Shown here: in pieces, positions 49,534-59,959 of the stretch
How positions within the stretch are numbered: position 1 is the stretch's first letter
Layout of the letters: each line of letters starts with the position of its first letter
Made by a program: the position numbers and the translations under genes
Source of the DNA: Cycas panzhihuaensis
Taxonomy: Eukaryota; Cycadophyta
Assembly: GCA_023213395.1 (NCBI GenBank)
Contig: CM041465.1
Location: 84,327,741 to 84,391,740, forward strand
Reading direction: 5' to 3'
Length of the DNA: 64,000 nt
The notes under the pieces: model-generated
What the model was told of the DNA's origin: nothing
What the model saw: only the letters and a program-made list of their open reading frames with translations
Database searches by the model: none

Positions 49534-51449
49534 GTGGACTACTTCAAAGACGACGAGGCTTTGCTGGAATACTTAGCTGGTTCCATGCCGAGTTTGCCTC
49601 CTGGCCACCACAAGCTTGGCCATCGGAAGGTCTTAGCGATGGGGTCCACATTAGCTGACCCCATCCCTTCTCCCGTTTCCTCCCTTCTGGTTGATCTCGC
49701 CCCCCTCCATTTCGAGGAGGGGAATGCCATGTGCATGGGGGCAACCCAGGACATAGTCCTTGCCCTAGACAAGGTCATCAAGGTAGGAGCGGAGTGCACC
49801 CTCGACGAAGTGAGGGAATACACCCTCCTGTTCTGGGAATTCCACGATGTATTCGCGTGGGACTACTCGGACATGAAGGGCATTGACCCCTCCATCGTCA
49901 CGCATAACCTTACGACCTTCCCTGACACTCGCCCCGTGTGTCAGAAGCAGCGTCCCTTTTACCCAAAGCTTTCAACTGCCGTTAAGATGGAAGTTGAGAA
50001 GCTTCTGGAGGCAGGACTTATTTCCTCCATCGATTACCCCAAGTGGCTATCGAATATCGTTCTCGTTGCTAAGAAGAACGGGACCATTCGTATTTGTGTC
50101 GATTTTCGCAACATAAACAACGCTTGTCCTAAGGACAATTTTCCTCTCCCCTTCATCGATCAAATAATTGATCGTGCACCGATTCGAGTTATGTCACGAT
50201 GGGCGACTTCTCATTATAATCAAATCCAGATATCTCCTGAAGACCGTCATAAGATGGCCTTCACGACGCCATGGGGTACCTTTGCCTACAAGGCAATGCC
50301 CTTTGGTATCAAAAATGCAGGGGCTACCTATCAAAGAGCCATGTATTTTATCTTCCACGACCTCATCAACAATACGATGGAGGTCTTCATGGACGACATG
50401 ATGGGCCTTTCCCGTTCCAGAGCCCATCATCTTTCTGACTTGCGTGCCATCTTCGCAAGATGCTGCAAGTATCATGTTAGTTTAAACCTTCTAAAATGCG
50501 TGTTTGCCGTCACTTCGGGCAAACTCCTCGGTTTCCTCGTGTCCCAACAAGGAATCCAAATCGATCCGGAAAAAGTCAAGGCGATCCTTGACATGCCACA
50601 CTTTAAGACCGGTGACAAATTAAGTCGTTCTTAGGCAGGCTTGGTTTCTTGAGGCATTTTTTGGCAGATTTCGCCATAAACGCTAAGCCTCTTACAAACC
50701 TATTGAAGAAAGGAGCCCCTTTTGTCTGGTCGGACAAGACCCAAAAGGCCTTCGTAGGGCTCAAGGAAGCTCTCGTTTCTGCCCCTACGCTTGCGCCTCC
50801 TCGCTTCGATAGGCCCTTCATCCTATACACCTCGGCAACCGACAAATCCTTGGGCGCAATGCTCACATAGGAGGACGATTCAGGAACCGAGAGGGCCATT
50901 TATTTCACCAGCCGCACTCTCGTTGCCGCTGAATTGAACTACCCTCCTGCCGAAAAGGAATGCCTCTCCTTGGTCCATGTGACCAAGAAATTTTGGCATT
51001 ACTTGCTCAGCAATACAACCAAGGTGATTGTCCAATCCGATCCCTTGCGTTACTTACTTACCCGTTCGGATTTGATAGGTAGGACGGGACATTGGGCTGT
51101 CCTGCTTCAAGAATTTGACTTTCAAGTCGTCAACAGGAAGTCGAAGAAGGGAATGATAGTAGCGGAACAGTTAGCCGATGCTGCCATCCCCAACGAGAGC
51201 GGTGTCCCTGTTGACGACTCCTTCCCGGACGAGTCTATCATGACCATCCGCGATGCTTCTCCTCACCCACTCGCCGATAGCGAGTGGTATGGCGACATTG
51301 TGCGATATTTGACTCAGCAAGAATATCGCCCTGAAGCCGGCAACAAAGTTAGGTCGCGTATCTGCGCCACCGCTAGACAGCACCTCCTCATGGACAGGGT
51401 GTTGTACAAGAGATCTTTCGATTGGATCACCTTGTTGCGTCGCTCCTGA
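49534..51449 (+). pseudogene. Reverse transcriptase and RNase H of gypsy E
   Basis: The RT frame 49534-50634 begins MDYFKDDEALLEYLAG and includes FAWDYSDMKGIDPSIVTHNL, KNGTIRICVDFRNINNACPK, FTTPWGTFAYKAMPFGIKNA, and FMDD at 50386-50397 in the place of YVDD. Motif A, normally MDGFSGYNQ, reads MSRWATSHYNQ because of a local double indel at about 50190-50215, so the first catalytic Asp is lost. A frameshift and TAG at 50632 separate RT from the connection and RNase H region, readable from 50649: FLADFAINAKPLTNLLKKG, FDRPFILYTSATDKSLGAML, YFTSRTLVAAELNYPPAEKE and FDFQVVNRKSKKGM. One TAG at 50868 replaces Gln. The frame ends at 51449 within the integrase N-terminal region. Confidence 0.9.
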
Positions 51450-52522
51450 CGAAGCGGACCAAATACTCTGCGAGTGCCACCATGGCATTTGTGGGGGCCA
51501 CTTTGGGGGCTAATCCATGGCCTAAAGGATCCTCTGCATGGGCTATTACTGGCTGTCCTTGTTCAAGGACGCCCACGCTTGTGCCCTTAAATGTCAGCGT
51601 TGCCAGGAGCATGCCAACGTCTCTCACATACCTTCTGAGGCGTTGCACCCTATCGTGTCTCCGTGGCCCTTTTCCCAATGGGGTTTAGACCTCATTGGGG
51701 CTATATCACCGCCATCTTCGCCTGACATAAATATATCCTAACCGCCACTGAATACTTCACTAAATGGGCAGAGGCGATCTCCCTGTCCACTACCCCTAGC
51801 AAGACGATAGCCACCTTCGTCTACCAGCATATTATCTATCGTTTCAAAATTCCAGACATCCTAATTACGGATAATGGAACTCCCTTTTGTAATAAGGAAA
51901 TGGATGAATTGTGTGAGAAATTCAAGATCTTGCACAAGACGTCATCCCCTTATTACCCCCAAGCCAATGGGCAAATTGAATCTTTCAACAAAATGCTCAT
52001 TGGCATCTTGAAAGCAAGTCACTCGATCTCAAAGAGGCGGCATATCGACTCCCTTCCGCTCTATGGGCTTATCGCACTTCTATCCGGACGGCTACCGGGA
52101 TGACCCCATTCTCGCTAGTCTACGGGACCGAAGCGATACTTTCGTTGGAAGTAGAGGTCCCTTCTCTTCGGGTTTCCCTTCGAGGCCTCATTGACGAGGA
52201 GTCTACTTACCAGGCTCGTCTCCTAGACCTCGAAGCCCTGGATGAGAAGCGCTTAACGGCTTATCAAGCGAACCTCGCTGCAAAAGCCCATTTGCAAAAG
52301 ACGCACGATAAATGCCTTCGTGCCCATCCTTTGTGTCCTGGGGACCATGTCCTCAAATTGGAGTATCTTTACGATCGCTTGGCCAAATTTGGGCCCAAGT
52401 GGGTAGGCCCCTTCATCGTTCTCAAAAGCCTCGATAACGGCGCATACAGAATCGCCACCTTAGACGGCTTGGAATTTGAGAAAGCGGTCAATGGAAAGTT
52501 CCTTAAGAAATTTTACGCGTGA
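51380..52522 (+). pseudogene. Integrase of gypsy E, with frameshifts
   Basis: Integrase would insert the element cDNA into the genome. The zinc-binding N-terminus is visible (HHGICGGHFGG near 51475 and CQRCQEH at about 51595-51615) but in different frames. The catalytic core has DLIGAI near 51690, TDNG with Asp at 51870-51872, and QIESFN with Glu at 51978-51980, giving exactly 35 residues between the second Asp and Glu. A frameshift near 52040-52100 leads to SLVYGTEAILSLEVEVPSL and the C-terminal domain KFGPKWVGPFIVLKSLDNG, ending LKKFYA at 52522. All three catalytic acids are still encoded, but at least three frameshifts break the protein. Confidence 0.88.
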
Positions 52523-52546
52523 TCTTTCTGCTCTTTTCTTCGCCAT

Positions 52547-52800
52547 ACTCTGAAACGAGCTTAAACTACCATTTTAAATTGTTCCCCATTCCTCCCAACT
52601 ACGGGTTGAATGGCAATTTAGGATGGATTCTTGCTCCAAAACGAGCTTAAACTACCATTTTAAATTGTTCCCCATTCCTCCTAACTATGGGTTGAATGGC
52701 AATTTAGGATGGATTCTTACTCCGAAACGAGCCTAAACTACCATCTTAAATTGTTCCCATTCCTCCCAACCACGGGTAGAATGGCGATTTAAGGTGGGTT
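52547..52800 (+). repeat. Three tandem copies of an 86-bp hairpin-forming unit
   Basis: The phrase ACGAGC.TAAACTACCAT recurs at 52555, 52641 and 52727 (period 86). Each unit holds a stem of TAAATTG paired with CAATTTA and CCATTC paired with GAATGG around a loop of about 16 bases (third unit slightly changed). Gypsy D has only one unit at the same place. It starts about 25 bases after the integrase stop codon. Confidence 0.92.
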
Positions 52801-53418
52801 TTCGGTTCTTCTTCCGGTTCCTCCCACGGAACCCGCGTTCCCGTGTTCTCTTGGGAACTGTTGTCCTCCTATTTGGGCGTCCCAGAGGGGGCAGCTGGAG
52901 TATCGTTACTCCCCTTTTCGTGCTTGTCGTTTCCTTCGCATATTCCGCTATGTTCCCCTGTGGACGTGCATGTCGCCCTATCTTCTAACCTCACACCTCT
53001 CGATCACCTCTGCTCACGGTGGATGTGTGTGCTCCTGTTAGACATATGGCCATACATGGAAGAAAACACATGTATATTTACAACACTTTATAACAAAATA
53101 TACACATTTACACATTCACATATTTACATATCAACATACAAATATTTACAACATACAAACATTTGCAGCATATTACAAAAATCATTCATTTACAAAAATA
53201 AATCATACATGCTATCTCTATCATACATGATACACACCACTTCATGTCAAAAGTGGGGTTCCAATTACCCCGTGTATATATATATTTAAAATGTCATAGT
53301 ACATCGTGTATGTGGGAAGCCGGGATCCTTGCAGGGGGAGTACAATCATGTGAGTCTACATATGACCCCCTGGAGGCCCGCGCTTTCCCGTCAAAATTAT
53401 ACATATGTGTCTCTTAGT
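52801..53418 (+). other. Spacer with CA/TA-rich low-complexity sequence in gypsy E
   Basis: It contains repeated 'TTACAACATAC'-like phrases (about 53060-53180) and matches the D spacer at 42800-43165. No gene on the plus strand. It forms the 3' flank of the antisense PMD gene. Confidence 0.6.
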
Positions 53419-55336
53419 CTACTGCTGTTGTCCTGATCTCGGGGTCCCGTCCCCCGGTCTGTGTGATCCCTCTCCTGGGGACCACATCCCTGCGAGGCTC
53501 CTCCTGGGCCTCCGCGAGCTGCCCGCCTCGCTCTCCTCGTCCTGAGGCCATCTCGGGGTCGTAGCCGTGGTATGTGTGTGTGTCCGGCTCCTGCTCGACC
53601 TCGAGACCATCTGCGCCACCAGCTGGTCGTACCGGACCTGGATGCGTTCCCTCTCGCCTCGGAGTCCCTCCTCTATAGCTCTGAACTTCTCCTCCGACGC
53701 CTTAAGGCGCTCCTCTAGGACTGCTAGGCGAGTGCTGCTCCTTGCATCTCCTCCTGGCCCGCTCTGTGCCTCCAAGGCCTGGATCCGTCCACGCAGCTCA
53801 TCTCACTCGCCCCTGGTCACGTCGAGCTCACTTGTGCAGTGCCCGGAATGCCATGTGCTCCTGGGTCTCTGCAGCCCAGATGTCTCTCGCTCTCACCAAT
53901 GGGGTGAATGCCTGCATGTAGGCTCCCGCTGATCTGGGCGCGTCCTCCACCTGGATGGGTGGTTGCCCCTCTGCGTAGACCTGAGGGAACAACTCCCTCA
54001 CCATGGCCTCGACCAGCCGCTGGACCTCCGCTACACCTGTCAATGTAACATGTCATGTGTCAGTGTGTATCCTCGATGCGTATCATAAAATGAAATCAAA
54101 GTCTATCTAGATGTCAAACGACTAAGGAAACGGTTAGGTCTCACCTGCCGTGGCCGCCGGATCCTCTGCTCGGGCGACATCCTCATCTCCTGGCTCTCTG
54201 CCAGCTGCTGGTGCCTCATCCTCTGGCACATCCTCCGCCTCTGCCTCGTCTCTGGCAGGGACTGGCTCGACCCTCGCCTCTCTGGATCTCCCCATGATCC
54301 GTAGCCTGCGCCCCCTGGTCTTGGCCGCCCTGCTCGTCTTGGCAGCTCCTGATGGGCCTGCCCCTCCTATGGCAGCCCCAAATGATCCTGCTGCATCCTC
54401 GGATGACTGTGATCGACCTGCCTCTCCCGCAGGTCGTGATGGGCCGGCCCCATCACCCCCGCCATCACTATCATCGCCCCCATCGTCATTGTCATCATCG
54501 ATGGGTGCTCCTGCTCCTCCTGCTCTGTCATCACTCCCCCACCTCACCGCTCTGTATGGCTCTGTTATGTAGTCAGTTAGAGTGAGGAGGTCGAGTGATG
54601 TCGCGTCGGCAAGCCAAGCGAACATGGGCACAGTCCTCTGTCCCCAGAATGCGCCACCTGTGGACCATCGGGGCCCACCTCGCTTTGGGGAATGGCCCCC
54701 CTACCGGCACCACTGCCGCAAAATGATCAAAAACCGGCCTACTGACAATGTCTTTGTAAGAAAATCCTCCTCTGCCTGATCTCCTGATGGTATCTAGTTG
54801 AGCGGCGAGGTTCGCCGCAACTAGAGTGGCCCAGTCCATCCTCTCGCCGGCCTCACACCGGCGTGCCGCATCCACCCATCCTCCTGGGATCTCCCTGTAG
54901 TTATGTTTTTGGGAGATTCGGAATAGAATGCATAGCAAGATAAGTTTCCTCACCCGAGGAATCCCTGACATAATCTTGTCTGGAGGGAGCTCCCCTCACG
55001 CCATCATCTACCCGTGAGGAAGGCTGCCTCACGTGTCTGCCTCGGTCTTGCGGCGTCCTCAGTCTCACGGGTCTCCCTGTCGCTGGCACCCCTAGGATCC
55101 GTCTAATATCCTCTAGGGTGATGGTGATATCTCCTATCTGAGGCAAGTGAAACACGTGCCTCCTCACATCGATCACGACACTATGTCCACTAGGGCCGTG
55201 ATCGTCTGTTGGGGATCTTCAGGGCCTTGTACAGGCCGCATCTCTTCAGGGTCGCCCTGTCCTCCTCTGTCGCCATCTCCAGGTAACTCAAGATGGGCAT
55301 GCCAACGTTCTCACAGTTATCCACCGCGCTAACTGC
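53419..55336 (-). pseudogene. Antisense plant mobile domain (PMD) gene captured in gypsy E
   Basis: On the minus strand, exon text from 55336 downward reads VGMPILSYLEMATEEDRATL and CGLYKALKIP. After a frame break it reads HVFHLPQIGDITITLEDIRR and ILGVPATGRPV, the signature of the PMD (aminotransferase-like mobile domain, as in MAIN/MAIL1-type proteins). A further PMD part (about 54960-54600, with GGWVDAARRCEAGERMDWA) is followed by an acidic, Gly/Ala-rich disordered region (54500-54160). Then come the intron 54037-54144, VAEVQRLVEAMVRELFPQV, and a coiled coil (LAVLEERLKASEEKFRAIEE, 53720-53610). The frame ends at 53419. Frameshifts near 55200, 54960, 54620 and 53830 and one CGA-to-TGA show it is broken in this copy. 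In plants PMD proteins act in the nucleus on gene and transposon silencing; its role inside the element is unknown. A homologous 3' part remains in gypsy D. Confidence 0.8.
54037..54144 (-). other. Probable 108-bp spliceosomal intron in the antisense PMD gene
   Basis: On the minus strand the donor reads GGCAG|GTGAGACC and the acceptor TTACATTGACAG|GTGTAG. The upstream frame ends with one base of a codon (..GCA G) and the downstream frame begins with its other two (GT GTA GCG GAG), so splicing would join the acidic region and the VAEVQRLVEA helix in frame (phase 1). The unspliced sequence hits a stop three codons into the intron. Sequence inside is AT-richer than the exons. Confidence 0.7.
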
Positions 55337-55897
55337 CTGCAATCAGCAAAAGTCAATCCAAATCAGTTCCCTAGCAGTCTTCCAGGCTCCTAGCTGCCTA
55401 TCTGGTGCCCTTTTCTGGTTTTCAGGGACTGTTTGGCCCCTTTTTTACTTTTTCTGATTTTCTGTCTGCGTACCGCTCTAGATTTAGAGGTACTGCTACA
55501 ATTGGGGCGGGCCCTGCGGTGATCGTTCTTTTGTAGCGATCCATGGCCAAGTTCAAGGTCTTGGTGATCTTGTATCAGGTACCACAACCCCCTAAAGGGG
55601 TTTTGGCCTGAAAATCAAAAATTTTGTGGTGGACCCCGTGGGGCCCAGGACCGAGCTACCTAATGCCCGGGTCCCAGCCTCTTCTGGTCCATTCGGACTC
55701 AGAGGCCTCTAACCGCCCATAAGGGGCATAAAAAGCATTAAAAATTTAACTAAAAAGCAATAAACTTCAAATTTCGAAATGACGAAGGTTACGTTAGATC
55801 CACTCACTGGATCTGGCCTGACTGTCGCCATCTCGTCTCTGGGATCGTGATGACTGTCTCCTCGCTTGAATCCGCGGTCCGATCGTCCCCTGCGTAC

Positions 55898-55997
55898 CTT
55901 TGAAATCAGGTAGCACTCCGCATCGTCAGGAAAAGGCTCTGGTTTTGCACGAGAGCCAGTGAAAATGAATCCAATTTTCATTAATTTTCCTTATATA
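55898..55997 (-). promoter_or_regulatory. Candidate TATA box and first exon for the antisense PMD gene
   Basis: TATATAAG on the minus strand (55997-55990) lies next to a GGGGGCCCCCGGGGG palindrome (about 56001-56015). Downstream an open 28-codon stretch from ATG 55981 reaches a donor-like AAAG|GTACGC at 55898. The acceptor TGATTGCAG|GCAGTT at 55337/55336 would join it in phase to the PMD exon across a 561-base intron. The ATG lies too close to the TATA box to be in its transcript, so the start assignment is uncertain. Confidence 0.35.
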
Positions 55998-55998
55998 G

Positions 55999-56526
55999 GC
56001 GGGGGCCCCCGGGGGCACTTCTTCCATTTCTAGCTCCGTGACAGTCGTTGGGACCGTCTTGTCCCTCTGATAGTTTTTGCCTTCTGGCCTTGTTGCCCAT
56101 TGTGCTTTATGGATGCCCTTTCTGCCTTCTCTTGCAGAAGCATTTATGACGCCTCATTTTCGCACTTTTAGTAGGGCCCTTTTACACCGTTTTACGCGCT
56201 ACTCCCGTGCATGCCTGAGTTTATACTCGTTTGGCTCGTTTCGCCGCCCTGGACTCATTTTCGCAACCCTTTTTCACCCCTGGGGTCCCCAAAGGAAATG
56301 TTCCCCCGTCTCGGGGCATATTTTGGCTTCCCAAAGCAACTTTTGGGCCTCCAGGATGTCTTTTCTCCGCCCACTCTCAGTCAGTGGCTGGATTGCTTGC
56401 TCTCGTTTTCAGGTAACCTCATTGCTAGGTCCTCCTACCCTTCTCGGCCCGCTTCGTGCTTGCTATTCGATTCTTTATTTTTGCTTGCATCGCTATTTGT
56501 TTGCTGCCAAAGCCTAGTATCCAGCC
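55999..56526 (+). other. Noncoding sequence between PMD gene and second RNase H in gypsy E
   Basis: GC-rich, with short frames on both strands that resemble no family. On the plus strand it leads up to the second RNase H start; on the minus strand it would be promoter-side sequence for the PMD gene. Confidence 0.5.
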
Positions 56527-56940
56527 ATGTCTCTCCTCGTTTTCACCGATGGTGGAAGTCGCGGCAACCCCAGACCTTGGCCGTGGATTCTTCGCAGTCC
56601 CTCTGGACACGATTACTTGCGTTCCGGAGTCTTTCTTCCCGAGGCTACCAATAACGAAGCCGAGTACACGGCTGTTATTGAAGCCCTTACGGATGCTCTT
56701 CGTTTCCATCGTGGTTCCATTGTGTTGTTTTACGATTCTCAGGTCGTGGTGTCCCATCTCACCCAGGTTTACCAGGTGCGATGTCCTCATCTGAGAACCC
56801 TTGCGTCTGCCGCCAGGTCTCTTCTGGCTTGTTTCTCGTCAGTGGATATCCAGCATATCCCGAGGCACCTCAGCAGCGGGGCCCGGCGGCCTCATCTGCC
56901 TCATCCTTGAGCGTCGCCTCCCTCTTCTAGATGACCACCC
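56527..56940 (+). pseudogene. Second (archaeal-type) RNase H of gypsy E
   Basis: A separate ORF with its own ATG at 56527, 4.0 kb beyond the integrase stop. It reads FTDGGSRGNP (Asp8), LPEATNNEAEY (Glu46) and FYDSQVV (Asp70), then VYQVRCPHLRTLASAARSLL and VDIQHIPR, as in the extra RNase H of plant Tat gypsy elements. Near 56880 a frameshift removes the last catalytic Asp and leads to an early stop at 56910. The expected C-terminus (GGLICLILERRLPLLDDHP) continues in the next frame to about 56940. Compared with the C copy, three of four catalytic acids are preserved. It would act together with the RT-linked RNase H during reverse transcription. Confidence 0.88.
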
Positions 56941-57291
56941 TTGAGGCTTGCCTGGCTGGCCCGTGCCCAAGCCTCCAGTTGCTGTTAGTTAGATGTACCT
57001 GCTCTACTTTGTTGGATGCCCTCTTACTTCATGTTGCACCTTGGCAACGATGGCATCCCGTTTCACTACTTATTTCAGTTTCAGGTTGATGTTTAGGCGA
57101 CACGCAGGCAGCCCCTACGTTGTCCTCGTCTCCGTCTCCCATGTCCATGCGTTCTGCCACAACACTCGCCTATGCCCTTGGTCCACATGCCGCTCTTTAT
57201 TGTTTTATATATATATGCATGTGCTACTCATATCTTTGATTGACAGCATTCGCCATCACATTACGCTTTCAAACAATGAGGCTCTGCTGCC
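56941..57291 (+). other. 3' untranslated part of gypsy E
   Basis: Noncoding sequence between the second RNase H and the polypurine tract. One open frame (56993-57391) runs across the LTR border and is not considered real. Confidence 0.6.
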
Positions 57292-57301
57292 AAGGGGGCA
57301 G
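57292..57301 (+). promoter_or_regulatory. Polypurine tract of gypsy E
   Basis: AAGGGGGCAG directly before the 3' LTR tip at 57302; the start site for plus-strand cDNA synthesis. Confidence 0.8.
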
Positions 57302-59954
57302 TGTTTCCCAGCTACTGGGAATAGACTCGAGACACATCGACACAGGTTTGTTCAGGTATATGTTCTTACTTTTCTTACCTATGTTAATTAGGGTAATTTA
57401 GAGTAGTTTAATTGACATATGCATGCCCACATGCATTTGTTTGTCTGCCTGCTCATAATGCATGTGCCTAACGGCACACCTTCAGCCTATGACGACTCAC
57501 AACGGGGGCATTCCTCAGCGAATGTTACACCCCGTATGGCGTACAGCCACCCATGATGTCTCCACAGTTTCTCGGGATTATTTCTGCCAGTTTGTTTGTT
57601 CTTGTTACAACATGTCACTTATGTTGCAGTCATTCCTAAGTCCGGTTTAACCCTTAGTTAGGGCTCTTTGCATTGTTTTGGGTACTTGCCCACTGCCTGG
57701 GCCTTCCCCCCAACTGACGTAATTCATGTTTAGTCTTTGTTCTTACCTCAAAACCTGATTTTTATGTTTATTTTTTTCTCGTTTTTAATTTTAGGTTGAT
57801 CTGCGATAAACTAAGCGATGCCTTGAATTTCGTGGTACTGCAGAGTTTGCCGTGGTACAACTGTTCGAAATTTAAAAAAGAGAACCACGCGATAGTTTCC
57901 GCGTTTTTTCACGGAACTGCCGCATGGCTCCGTACGATTGGAGGTGCCCAATATCCCCAATGTTTACTTACTGTGAACAAGAGATAAAAGGATTTTTTTT
58001 ATTCATTTGCATCATTCTTGAGCTCATTTTCCAAGACTTCTAAGGAAAAACTCTCCACAAAAGATAAGAGAAAAGACACAGAAATTAAAGAAGTTCAAGC
58101 ACAGCAACTGAGGAGGGAGGACCAGGCTACCACTAGTGGATTTTACAGGGCCATTGCTGCCCCTTACTACTCTCCACAACCAGCTTTCCTCCTCTTGCAG
58201 CTGCACAAAGATTCAAGGGACTTCTTCAACAAAGAAGCTGCCCCAAAGACTCTCTTCATAGCTCCAAACTTACTAGGAGCTTCTTCCACCCATATTGCAG
58301 CAGGGAACACTCATGATCAGCCTTCATTTGACCTCCATTGCTGCTGTCCCTAGTGGTAGGAGGCATGCATGACCTCTCTACACAAGGTACCTCTTAGCTT
58401 TACTTGCTTTTTTGTATTTTCTTGCATTTCTTCTTCCTTCTACTTATATTTTCTTTACTTTTTTGCTTACAAACCCTTGGACATACTTGTATTTTTCTTG
58501 TTTTTATTGTCAAGCATTCCACCTCTTCTTTCCCTTTGCTTTTACCCCTTGAATGAAAGTAGCTACCATTGGCCATAGCCGCTCCGTAGTCCTACCTTGA
58601 CCCAAATCCATTTTCCCGGTTTTTCTTTGAGGTCCCTCACTTTCTCCAAGCCTTCTTCCATTCTTTCCTCAGTCAGCTAGAGTAAGGGAGCATACACGAG
58701 GGTTTGAGGGAGATAGTCGGGGTTCCATCCCCCACTGCCGTCCTTCTCCCCAAGGTTTCCGTCCCTTGTCCTCTTCCCCTTACCATACACGCTGCCCTAA
58801 GGAACGAATCAAAGGAGTTTAGGAGGTTGTGTCAGGGCATCCGGACTGGTTTGAGACAATCCGCATCCACCTTTGTTACCACCCAACATTCCTTTCCCCG
58901 TCCGGACCGGTTTGAGACAATCCGCATCCACCTTTGTTACCACCCAGCATTCCTTTCCCGGGCCCCTTTGGAGACCTCCCGTGGGTGAGTTAGCCATCCC
59001 GAGGCTATACCCAGTTCCACTTTGTGTGTTTGTGGCATTTGGTAGTGTAAAAGTATCTCATATGCTCTCGTTTCCGTTTTGCTACATTTTAACATATAGT
59101 TTAGTTTGTTTAACTAAGTTGATTTCAGTTTGCAGTACATATACATATATCTCCTTGTATATTTTGTAGCCTCTCCCTCGATAGGAAGGTGTTCTTTGTG
59201 CTCTCTTGTAGGATTGCGTTGGTGGAGGTGGCGCGTGGAGCGAACCCATTGCTGGTTAGCTCCCGTACGGTATTTTCTCTCTTTTAGTTTTGAGCTTCCT
59301 TTTCGTCCTTTCATTTCATTTGGTTTCGCATGCTCACGGGGAGATAAGTGAACCCCCTTATCATCGTCAACCGACGTCGCGTGCGCGGAGAAAGGAGAAA
59401 GAGGGAGCGGAAACAACGCGAGATCAACCGTACTTCGACCTCGAGCAGTGGGATCCGAGGTTTTCTTCGCGTTTCCTTTGTATTTCCTCTTATATCGTTC
59501 TTGCCTTCTTACGTCTGCCTGATAGGTAAAAGATAAGGAAACATAAAGGAAAAAGGGATAAATAAATGCTTCTTGTATTTACTTTTCTGCACTAGTTTCT
59601 TGCTTACATAGCATAGTGTAGACACCCCCCTTTTTGCGCCAAACCCGAGCTATCATTTTTTTTACTTGCTTGTGCGTTGGATCAGTTGTCCCCCCTTGCC
59701 TCCGTTGCCTTCTCACTGCCTTGAGAAGTCGCAACGCGTGAGGCACCTCCTCTCCTTCCTGGCCATCCGAAGGGTAGGACGGCCTCACTTTTGCACGGCT
59801 ACCTGGAAGCAACCAGGCACCTTGCAGCCCCTGAACCTGCGCTCTGGTACACGGACGTCCTGCAAGGTGAGATCCTCGCTGGCTAGCCTAGTTAGTGTGG
59901 TGTTTTATATCCCTTTGCTAGACGTAGGTTCACCGCCCCGCAGGGAGCATTTTA
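57302..59954 (+). mobile_element. 3' LTR of gypsy E (2,653 bp)
   Basis: Begins TGTTTCCCAGCTACTGGGAA and ends GCATTTTA, aligning with GCGTTTCA of the 5' LTR through two transitions (so CA has become TA). It is followed at once by the ATATC target duplication. It is longer than the 5' LTR mainly because of a 61-bp tandem duplication at 58840-58961. Confidence 0.92.
58840..58961 (+). repeat. 61-bp tandem duplication in the 3' LTR of gypsy E
   Basis: Units start at 58840 (TCCGGACTGG) and 58901 (TCCGGACCGG). The 5' LTR has one unit (from about 44690). Because the two LTRs are identical at insertion, the duplication arose afterwards or by recombination. Confidence 0.9.
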
Positions 59955-59959
59955 ATATC
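59955..59959. repeat. Target site duplication of gypsy E, right copy
   Basis: ATATC following the 3' LTR, matching 43165-43169. Confidence 0.9.

Larger units (their letters stand above)
43170..59954 (+). mobile_element. Gypsy E, full-length 16.8-kb Tat-like Ty3/gypsy element nested in gypsy D
   Basis: The element has two LTRs (43170-45727, 57302-59954), an ATATC duplication, a primer site at 45728 and a polypurine tract at 57292. Its interior holds gag, protease, RT, RNase H and integrase on the plus strand to 52522, a tandem repeat block, an antisense PMD gene (53419-55336 or further), a second RNase H ORF (56527-56940) and a short 3' untranslated part. A sampled LTR segment (first 135 bases) differs at about 5 positions, so insertion is not very recent. 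Stops and frameshifts in all genes make it defective, but every part is still present, which makes it the reference copy for this family. Confidence 0.93.

Noticed and set aside
54150-54572. 140-codon Ala/Ser/Pro-rich plus-strand frame
   Set aside because: It is the reverse complement of the acidic, low-complexity part of the antisense PMD gene; composition alone keeps it open.
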